From assembly GCA_049999805.1 (NCBI GenBank), contig JBNGIO010006373.1, positions 217,172-281,171 on the forward strand: DNA of 64,000 bases, in the 5' to 3' direction. Positions 1-9,900 of the stretch are shown here, in pieces. Made by a program: the position numbers and the translations under genes. The first letter of the stretch is position 1, and each line of letters starts with the position of its first letter. The DNA is from Folioceros fuciformis. Its lineage: Eukaryota > Anthocerotophyta > Anthocerotopsida > Anthocerotales. The notes under the pieces are model-generated. The model ran no database searches. It worked only from the letters and a program-made list of their open reading frames with translations, and was not told where the DNA came from.

Positions 1-687
1 CCGAAATGGCGGAATATGACCGTTTGGGTTAGACAGGGATCTATCACTTATAGTCTCACTCTTATGTGTGGTTAAAATTATGCTCTCTCTGCATCAAGAT
101 AGTAAGTAGGCCATGGATCAAACAAGTGTGTGAGAGCAGAAGGTTCTGTCACACTAGAACCCTGGTGTTTCATGCATATGGTCTGGGAAGGATGTTTTGT
201 TGAGGACATGTTGTGAAAGAAATAAAATTCTAAATCGCAACGAAATAATGCATGCCAGAATCTTTAAAAGGAGATGCAAACTCCCTCAAGCTTAGAGTCA
301 AAAAAATCAATCAAGTCAACTCATTTTCGTACAACATGCTTTCCAGACGAAGCAATGTCATTCTTGGTTTTACTTTAGAACTTCAATATAGGAGGACTTC
401 AAGAAGGCTTTACCAGCGAGAGACAGACAAGAGCTCCTATGATAATAAATTGTGCTATGATTGTCTACCGTTCCCTTTTTGAGTTGTTATATTTCTCAAT
501 TATAGAGTAAACCATAATTATTGTTGTTGATGCATAGATTCATATTAGGCTCATTAGAAAAATTAGAACTAACTACCATCATTTTATTTATTGTTGTGAA
601 GAAACAGGATACGCAAAAGTAGGAGCATGTACTATCAAATTATTTCCATGTGAAGAAGTTGAGTTGGTGAAAGTATTTGGATCACAA
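1..687. other. Non-coding 3' flank of the TMC-like gene
   Basis: AT-rich sequence downstream of the minus-strand TMC stop codon. I see no credible coding frame, RNA gene or repeat here; the short open frames have no recognisable protein character. Confidence 0.6.
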
Positions 688-3600
688 CTATCTATGTGTT
701 GGACTTATATCAACATGTTGTGAAAGAAATGAGTTACAAATTGCATTTGGATCATGATCACTTGTCAACGAGTCATCAACTTTCATAAAACTAGTTTGTT
801 GATGAAGAATTGGCTCGGGATCGGTAACTATAGTTGGATCATAAGAATTTACTTCATTTTCATCATCTCTAATTGAGTGATCATGTTGAGGTAGAAGAGG
901 GTCTAAAGCCTCTGAATCTGATGGCATAGGAGTCTCACTCTTTGCTCTCTCTTGGGCTATCTCATTCTTCTGTGTCCCATCTTGAACTAGTTCTTTCTGA
1001 TGCAAGAAGAAAGTTAGCAATAGACATAAAGTGTTCCCTAACATACCTCAATCCATTTGCTAGGAACCTCACACTTGCTTGTGATGCTTGTTGATCTAGG
1101 CGGTGGGCATCAAGCTCTCTTTGGGTTACCCATAGGCTTTGTGCAGCTTGATGCAAGCTTCCACGTTGCACAAAGTAGAGCACAATAGAGAAACAAAATA
1201 GACTACCCCATACTATTGGACTTCCTATCCAACGTAATACGAACCATAATTGTAGTGGGGCATTCTGCAATGGAAATTAAAGATGATTAATTTATAGCCA
1301 TGACTTTAAGATTACAGAAAACAAACGCTCTAAAGTTCTCATCGCTCACCTCTATGTACCCAACGATGGAGCCCAACATTGATTTGCTAGGAACGGGGCC
1401 ACATGCTTCCGTTGTGTTACCAAGAAATGAAGACACAGGAATTGTGCACAAGAGTAGGGCAACTGTCAAAAGACCATAAGTAACATTCGAAGTTCGAGAT
1501 ACACTGTATTTCCTTCCAGAAGGGTCACAAGTTTGCAGCATTGTCATCTACCAAACAGAAGGACAATTTTAGTGCCTTACTTGTCACTAGCCTTTGAGTT
1601 TGTGTTCAAGTGATTGTTATCCTACAATTGATTAACATCTTTTCCTAAAGGCAGTTTAATTAGCCTACGATTACCTTTTCACAGTAGAATGTGAAAGCAA
1701 TGCATATGAGCCCCAAGAAAGGGGCTGCTGGGGAGAAGCACGATCCCACCCAAATCAATGCTTGGTTATACACAACTCTTATAGCAAGATCTTCTATATC
1801 CATGACTCTCTTCCTCTTCAACATGAAACACCTGTATTAGATGAGCTAGAAGTGACAATACATGACTTATGAAATAAAATAATATACATAATTACTTTTA
1901 AAAAATAAATGGTGACAAAACCCAATAATATTCCTATCGCATTTTGGATGAGCGTATTTGTCAATAATAATCTTAGCAATTGCTTGCCTATTGCATTCTC
2001 CATGCACGATGGTATGCATGCTCCTATCTGCAAGAGCCCAAAGAATTATGGTATTTATTGATTAAAAATCATTTTTATAAACCTTGTTTAAGGATGTATT
2101 AGTATATAATATAAGCTTAAAAGAACATCCTAAAGGCTTAGAGCCTTAACAACATCAAGAATGGTATGAGTAGAACATTTTTTCTTCATGTTATGTGTGT
2201 AAACCTGACTTGTATTACAATAGTGTGTTGTTAAAGTTGATGTCAATTGTTTAACATCTGTCGGCCATAATAATGTGGTATTTGAATCGGAACAACAAAC
2301 ATAACCATTAATGGCACATTGATTTTTATAGTCGCAATTATCATAAGGTACTTCTCCAGAGTAACGAAGATGAGCATCGGTTATTAACTTGTAAAGCCTG
2401 GTTATTGAATGTTAACTTGATTATTAAGTGTTAGCTATATCTTATATACTATGTAAGCTTCAATGTGGATGATACCTAAAAAATAAGGCTGACATAAATC
2501 CTACTCGCAATGCGAATAACTTCCATACTAATATGTGCTCTGCCATTCGAGGTTTCCAGTCCGAAATTTTCACGAGATATTTTGTTAAAAGTGATCCAAG
2601 TATGTGAACTACACTTAGAATGACTGATTGTGCTAAATCAGAACCTACACAAACACCAAAATGTCAATGCCCGAAAATCCTAAAGGTTATGGAAGATTAC
2701 CATCTGTCTTCTTAAAGGAGAGAAGAAAATCCACAAAGAAAAGGAAATCACATGACCTAGTTTCCTATTAACTTCAGCGTCCTTCAATGCGAGCACAATT
2801 GTTACACTTATGGTAGTGCCAAGAACAATGGGCCAGAACACTAAGACTGCCAAGAATCTCTACAACACACACATTTGTAGTAAGTCCTTTGTGTGAAAGC
2901 GATCACAATTTGTTGATAGGGAAGAAATCTATACCTTACGGGTTTTGAAGATGGTGTGCACAACATCAGCTGGGGGGTTCACAAGATCGGATAATAGTTG
3001 ACGCATTTCCATTCGTATCCCACGCCGAAGGATCGTTGCTGTCTGTTCATCACAAAGATTAGAGGCATATAGAACTATGAAGAATGGAAACCAACAATGA
3101 AAAATGGAAGCCAACAATGAAAAATGGAAGCTAGAAAAATAGGGTTTTCCAAGCTCCAATCCCTAACCAACCGCCTTAGGGTGGATGAAGAAGTAGGTCA
3201 AGTGGTAGTACGTCGTGGGATGTTATGTGGAAATCCCAAGAAGTGAAGGAGATGGTTGCGAATGCGTAACCACTGGTTGTTTTGTAAGCGCTTTCAAAAG
3301 AACCTAGTTGCATGTTTCTCACCATCCTGCAAAATGTGAACCAAGTACCTTTGATTCCCTTAGGTTGTTAGCAGCTTGCAGCAAGTTTTCCATGACTTGC
3401 CATAACAACAAAGGTACCTGTAGGAAACAGCCACGAGGCTGGTCATGAAGGTGGAGAACACTGCAAGTGGATACATCCAGCCAACGCGGTACCAATTCTT
3501 TTGCTCGTCTCCGTAGGTGTAACCACCGTAGAGAAGGAATGTCAGATCGACCCCATTGGTCTGAGAGATAGAAATAATAGGTGAGCAAATGACTTTTATT

Positions 3601-6600
3601 ACTATTATTTTAAGAAGTGAAAGGAGATGAAGAAGAAAGGAGAGGGAAAACAATTCCTGCGAACCGAACAAAAAGCATGCGTCCATGGCGCATACATTCC
3701 ATGTCCTGTTCGGATGTGAAGAAGAGATAATGGAATTTTCACACACCTGAAGTATACCCAGAATTCCTGCACGTCTGAAGATACTCCAGCTGAAAATGCG
3801 AGGAGGTGCAATCCAAAATGGGATGATTATAAGCACAAGCCACAGAAAGGCGAGGAGGCAATTCAGAAGGAATACCCATCGCAGGAATTCGAAAGTCAGC
3901 ATGATAGCAGAACCAAAGTGGCCTTCGATAATTCGGAGATGCTCCACCCACAGACCAGAACTCTCGTGGGTTGCCTGAGGGAGAACATTCAGCTTTAGAC
4001 AACACACATTTTAGGTGCCAGATGTGCAACAAGCTCAAAGGAGTCGAGTATGGACCCCTATCGTATCTCGATAACGTTGCGACACACGCTGGAGCCAGTG
4101 ATTGAGACGGGAAGCAATGCCGGCCTTTTCTACTTCCTTCTTCCCCTCATTCTCCTCTTTTAGACGGCTCTGAAGAATCTGAATCCTTTCTTTGGCCTTC
4201 TGGATAGGAACCAATGCCTGGGGATGAAACCAGAATCCGTCATCACCACCCACCCAGAGAACTTGGACATTGCAAGCCAGCACCATGGTGTTGAGAGTGT
4301 GACTAGCAGAAGGCTATTACTCAACGAAATGGTCTACAGAAAAGGTGTTTTCTTTCAGCTGACGTTGCATACACATCCATGCCTTTATGCGGAGTTTGTC
4401 CAAAGATTGCTCCGAAAGCTTGCATTGTATCCTCTGCAGTTCAGGATACTCTGCGTAATTTGTTGGCCTCCATCTCCTCAGATCCTTCACGGCATATGGG
4501 TCAGATAATTGCCTATCATAGGTAATGGGATGTTCATCACTGATGCGTTCTTTGTCTTCCTCACCTCGCAGCTTGCCAACCTCTGACGTACTTAGGAGTT
4601 GCTGGCCAAGCGGCCAAAGACTGCTGGTTTCGGCCGTAGCGTCAGAGATCGGAACATCGCCCACGTTGTCTCGAGGTGGCCACGACTGTAGATTAGCACC
4701 CTCGTTGCTTGGAAGCAAACTTGAATGTCTCGGACTTGAGTGCAGTCCGCTTGCTTCCGGTCGTAAGTATCCCATCGTCCTGGAGTCGGGTTGGTCTGGG
4801 GGTTCAGTTTCGTTCAAAGGAGCATCACCCAGTTTACCACCTGGTGACCATGATGAGAAACGACTATCCACTCTATCTAAGAGCAAACTTGAGTGACGCG
4901 GAATTTGTCCTGAGAAATGCAGCGCGCTTTGTTCTGCCCCCAGGTGGCTCATGTTCTCGAAGTCAGGTTGGGTCGTGGAGGAATCTCGATCCAGAGGAGC
5001 ATCACCCAACTCGTCTCCATGTGACCACAATTGTGAACCATCACCCAGACTGCTGGGGAACAATCTTAACTGTTCAGCACTTTGCCTTGGAAAATGTCGA
5101 GTCCTTTGGACATTGGGATTGTCAAAGCCATGAAAATCAAGAGTTGGAGAGCCTTGCTCGGAATCGATCTGTGTTGGTGAAGGGACCCTACCAACAAAAT
5201 CTTGAGAGGACGAGGCGGAAGTGAGTCGAAAGGCTTTCTCAGGAACAAAAGGAGGCGGAGTGTGGGTGCCGTTAGCACCGTGGTCAAGTGATGCAGGAAC
5301 ACGGGACGAAGCTCTATGTGGAACTGTTTGGGATAGGCGGAAAGAAAGGGAAGAAGGACTGATGGAAGCATGGTCAGTACTCTGCGAGGCAAGGCCAGGT
5401 GAAGTAGGAGAAAGTGGAGAACCTCTCGCTGAACCTGTTTGTGATGGTCGAAACGAAGTTGTTGAGAAACTGATGTGAGCATGGTGAGTACCTTGCGAGG
5501 CAAGGCCAGGTGAAACAGGGGAAAGTGAAGAACCTCTTGCTGAACCTGTTTGGGATGGTCGAAAGGAAGCTGTTGAGAAACTGATGGGAGCATGGTCAGT
5601 ACCGTGAGAGGCAAGACCAGGTGAAGTAGGGGAAAGTGAAGAACCTCTCGGTGAACCTGTTTGGGATGGTCGAAAGGAAGCTGCTGAGAAGCTTATGGGA
5701 GCATTGTCGGTACCCTGCCAGGTAAGGCCTGGTGAATAAGGAGCATGTGAAGAACCTCTTGGTGAACCTGTTTGGGACGGTCCAAAGGAAGCTGTTGAGA
5801 AATTGACGGGAGCCTGGTCAGTGTCGTGGCATCTCTGAAATGAAGCAGCAAGTTGAGGAGGTCGAAACCCTTGCTGAGATGAAGGATTAACAGCTGCAGT
5901 AGGCGGCTGGTATACTCGGAAAGAGCGGAACCCTTGCTGGAAGGGAGAGTTTCCGGACTGATCAATTCCATCAGCTTGACACTGTTGGGGAGGTCGGAAT
6001 CCTGGTTCGGGAGGGGAGGTCGAAGAGTGAGTTATCCCAGCAGCTGGTTGAAATGCCTGGCGTGGTCGGACCCCTCCTCCTTGCAAGGAAGACTTTGCAG
6101 ACAAACTAGTACCAGCAACTGCTTGAACTTGTTGAGAAGGGCGGAACCCTAGGTGGAAGGGAGAAGTTGTGGACCGGCTGTTTAAATCTCCAGGAGCTCC
6201 TGAAAATTGTTGGGATGGGCAGAATCCTTCTTGGAAGGGAGAGTCTTCAGTCTGTGTCGATGCAGCAGCACCTTCAACCTGTTGGGATAGGCGAAACCCT
6301 ACTTGGAAGCGAGAGCTGTTAGTCTGCGTGGTTCCACCAACCGCTTGAAACTGTTGGGGTGGGCGAAACCCTCCTTCAATCTGGGCAGGACTATCCAAAG
6401 AATTGGCTTCCTCCAAAGACTCTGCAGAGCTCTTATGATCAAAAGCCGGCGGAAATAAATCCTGTCCTACTGAAACCCTGTGCCGGAGACTTGCAAGATC
6501 CAATGGCATTGGCCTGGGTGGCTCCATGGGAATCCATCTGGGTACCACCTTCTCAATCTGGATCTTTGTAGGGCGCCTTCTGCCTCCGTCACCGCCTGTT

Positions 6601-6629
6601 GACAAGGCCATCCTCCAATGCCTGCACAT
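688..6629 (-). CDS. Transmembrane channel-like (TMC) protein with long repetitive N-terminal extension, multi-exon
   Basis: The first exon (about 6629 to 4320) encodes roughly 765 residues rich in P, S, Q and G with no membrane segment. Smaller exons follow with the TMC core in order: a charged helix (IQKAKERIQILQSRLKEE, near 4190), a first membrane region after IEGHFGSA (near 3920), a YGGYTYG segment then a membrane helix (near 3540-3425), a SWDF.I motif (near 3245), the cytosolic RRGIRMEMRQLL helix (near 3010), two further membrane segments, the family signature CMENAIGKQLLRLL (near 2000; animal TMCs have a CWET.VGQE motif), an ALIWVG.CFSP.AP helix (near 1750) and two last membrane segments. 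A clear intron (acceptor near 1011) joins the final exon, which ends at 688. TMC belongs to the TMC/OSCA/TMEM16 superfamily of channels and scramblases; a mechanosensitive or ion-leak role is inferred only. Several exon borders are approximate. The start is the first ATG after an in-frame stop; an upstream exon is not excluded. Confidence 0.83.
5315..5800 (-). repeat. Tandem 111-nt (37-residue) repeat in the N-terminal exon of the TMC-like gene
   Basis: A conserved sequence block recurs at 5431, 5542, 5653 and 5764, exactly 111 nt apart, with a diverged fifth copy near 5321. It encodes 37-residue units with the core FRPSQTGS.RGSS.SP.SPGL followed by a short TDHAPISFS-like stretch. A second, looser repeat family with a GFRPSQQ core occupies the upstream half of the same exon (about 5850-6400). 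The composition suggests an intrinsically disordered, serine-rich tail. Confidence 0.9.
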
Positions 6630-6869
6630 GCATAATTGGCACCACCATCTATATGCATCACCACAGAATTGTCATTCTGTGGGCACATTCTCTGTGGCAA
6701 TCGGCCTTCCCACCAACAGAGACCTTCCCTTCCAAGGGAATGGCATATCAAGTAGCAAGTAGCTGATGTGAAATACTCCAGACTTTGCTGGCCGAGAAGC
6801 CCAAGCCTCACGCATGGCACCTCCTTACACATTCACCAAACTTCAAGAAAAGCAAGACTTCTTTATAAA

Positions 6870-6920
6870 TTATATCCTGATATATAATGTATTTATATAA
6901 AATTAAATATAAATTAGAAC
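6870..6920. promoter_or_regulatory. AT-rich TATA-like core between the divergent TMC-like and PPR genes
   Basis: The 360 bp between the minus-strand start at 6629 and the plus-strand start at 6990 contains a short stretch of repeated TATATAA/TATAAA words, readable on both strands. Its position suits a core promoter for the plus-strand PPR gene and possibly for the TMC-like gene. No other element is recognised; assignment rests on composition and position only. Confidence 0.35.
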
Positions 6921-6989
6921 ATATACCTGGTAAGGATGTGCACGAGCTGGGCATCCAGCCATGCATGGGCTCTCGTTGGAGGGTGAACG

Positions 6990-9900
6990 ATGGCCACAGC
7001 ATGGCAGCCAGACCAGTTGTGGGTCCAAGAAACTGCTGTGTGTGCAGGGATTCTGCGAGGAGCTCCTGCCCTCCTCGTCTTGGGAAGTGAACTGCTACCA
7101 AATCGAGCCTCCAGGTTCAGGAGTGTAAGGATCCCAGCACTTCCACCTTTGACAAAGTTTGTGGGTGGGGACGGGCTCTGCACAGATGGTGGCTGCCAGG
7201 AGCAGTTGTGGCAACAGCCCACCGTGTGGTGGGGCAGCAGACGAGATGAGGAGGGCTCGCCGGGGAAGGGGTCCTGGGAGGTGGGGCTCTGGGTCAAGCC
7301 AGAGTCGGGTGATGAGAAGGTCGTTTCTTTGGATATGCACATGGGTCGTGGTGCCTCTCCTTGCGAGTCCTTTTCTGGGGGTGAGACCGGATCCGGGAGG
7401 GGTGAGGAGTCGGAAGTGGGGGACAAGTGGAGTAGTGTGAGGAGCCCGGTGCTTGCAGTTCCGGGGAAATGTGTGGGCGGGGACGGGGTTTCTGACGATG
7501 GCCGTCGCCTCAAACAGCAGGAACAGGAGCAGATGTGGGAGCAGTTTTTCCTGGATCCTTCAATGTGGTGGGACAGGAGAGGAGGTAAGAAGAGCTCCCG
7601 GTCGCCTGATTTCCGGCGCAAGGGGTCCGGAGAGGTCCTGTGGTTAAACAGCATGTTCAAGCCAGCGTGGGTTGATGAGAAACTTGTTTCTTTGGATTTT
7701 CGGATGGGTGGTCATGGGGTGTCTCCTTCCAAGGCGAGCTCTCCGGGTGACTGGGGAGGTGGCAGGCGTGCAGGATCGGAAATGGGTGTCGTGACGGCTG
7801 TGAATGTGATGGCGTTTTGTCAGCAGGGGAGGCTGGTTGAGGCCGTTGGAGCCCTGGAATGTCTTGCGCACACGGACTTTTCTGTTTCTCAGTCTCTGTT
7901 CTACACTGTGCTGAAATTGTGTACGGCTAAGAAGGATTTGGTTATGGGGCGACGAGTTCATGACCTCACTGTGAAAGTAGGGTACGAGTCGGATGCATAC
8001 TTGGGGAACCATATCTTGCGCATGTATGCATGTGGAGGTAGTCTGCAAGAGGCCATGGGCGTGTTCTCCAGGGTGGCCAAACCAACTGCCTTCATGTGGT
8101 CCTCCATTATCTCCGCATATGCTAAGCATGGGAAGCCTAAGGAGGCCATACAACTCTACCATGAGATGCGCAGGTCAGGGGTGAAGGCGGATGCTCACGT
8201 CTTTGTAGCTGCCCTTCAAGCTTGTGCATTTGCCTTCGATTTGGAATCTGGCAGAGAAGTGCACAGTGACGTGTTGCACAGCGGAATTCCTGCTAACTTG
8301 TTCGTTGCCAACTGCCTGGTGGACATGTATGCAAAATGTGGCAAACTGGAAGATGCACGCCAGGTTTTTGACAGCATGGCCTCGAAGGATGTGGTGACAT
8401 GGAATGCCCTGATAGCTGGGTATGCGCAGCAAGGGTTGGGACACGAGACACTGCTTGTGTATGGACAAATGGAGCAGGAGGGCCCGCTTTTGGCCAACCA
8501 TGTTACTTTTGCTTCCCTCCTGAAGGCCTGTGCGAGCGTAGGTGCCTTACAGAAGGGCAGGGAGCTGCACTCACAGATTGTGGAAAGAGGACTGCTGGAT
8601 GACGTAGTGTTGGGCAACTGCCTGGTGGACATGTATGCAAAATGTGGTGAACTGGATAATGCGCGCCAGGTTTTTGACAGCATGGCCACAAGGGATGTGG
8701 TGACGTGTAACGCCCTGATTGCTGGGTATGCCCAGCAAGGGCTCGGACATGAGGCACTTGTTGTGTACGAACAAATGGAGCAGGAGGGCCTGCTTTTGGC
8801 TGACGATGTTACTTTTGCTTGCCTTCTCAAGGCCTGTGCGGGCACTGGTGCGTTACAGAAGGGCAGGGAGCTGCACTCACAGATTGTCAAAAGAGGATGG
8901 GTGGATGACGTAGTGTTGGGGAATTGCCTGGTGGACATGTATGCAAAATGTGGTGAATTGGGAGAAGCACACCAGGTTTTTGACAGCTTGGCCACCAAGG
9001 ATGTGGTGACATGGACTGCGCTGATTGCTGGGTATGCACAGCAAGGGCTTGGACATGAGGCACTTGTGTTGTACGGGCAAATGGAGCAGGAGGGCCTGCT
9101 GTCGGCTAATCACGTTACTTTTGCTTGCCTTCTGAAGGCCTGTGCAAGCACTGGTGCCTTACAAAAGGGCAGGCAGCTGCACTCACTGATTGCTAGAAGA
9201 GGACTGCTGGATAATGTAGTAGTGGGCACCTGCCTGGTGGACATGTACGCAAAGTGTGGTGAACTGGAAGATGCACGACAGGTTTTTGACAGTTTGGCTA
9301 CAAAGAATGTGGTGACATGGAATGCCCTGATTGCTGGGTATGCACAGCAAGGATACGGCCAAGAGGCACTTGTCGTGTATGCACAAATGGAGGAGGCAGG
9401 CCTCATCTTGGCCGATGGTGTTACGTTTGCGTGCCTTCTGAAGGCCTGTGGAATCGCTGGTGCCTTACAGAAGGGCAGGCAGCTGCACTCACTGATAGTC
9501 GAAAGAGGACTGCTGGATGACGGAATGGTGGGTACCTGCCTGGTGGACATGTATGCAAAGTGTGGCGAACTGGAAGATGCACGCCAGGTTTTTGACAGCT
9601 TGGGCACAAAGAATTTGGTGACGTGGACCTCCTTGATCGCTGGATATGTACAGCAAGGACTCGGCCTAGAAGCGCTTGTTGTGTATGGACAAATGCAGGA
9701 GGCGGGCCTCATTTTGGCTGATGAGGTGACTTTTGCCTGTCTCCTGAAGGCCTGTGCGAGCACTAGAGCTTTACAGGAGGGCAGGCAGCTGCACTTGCAG
9801 ATTGTCGACAGAGGACTCCTGGATGACGTTGTGGTGGGCACCTGCCTGGTGGACATGTATGCAAAATGCGGTGAACTGGAAGATGCACGCCAGGTTTTCG

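Noticed and set aside
3360-4286. Minus-strand membrane exons as an OSCA/CSC1 (DUF221) or anoctamin channel
   Set aside because: The order of motifs (charged helix, IEGHFGSA, YGGYTYG, SWDF.I, the CMENAIGKQ signature) fits TMC; OSCA hallmarks were not seen.
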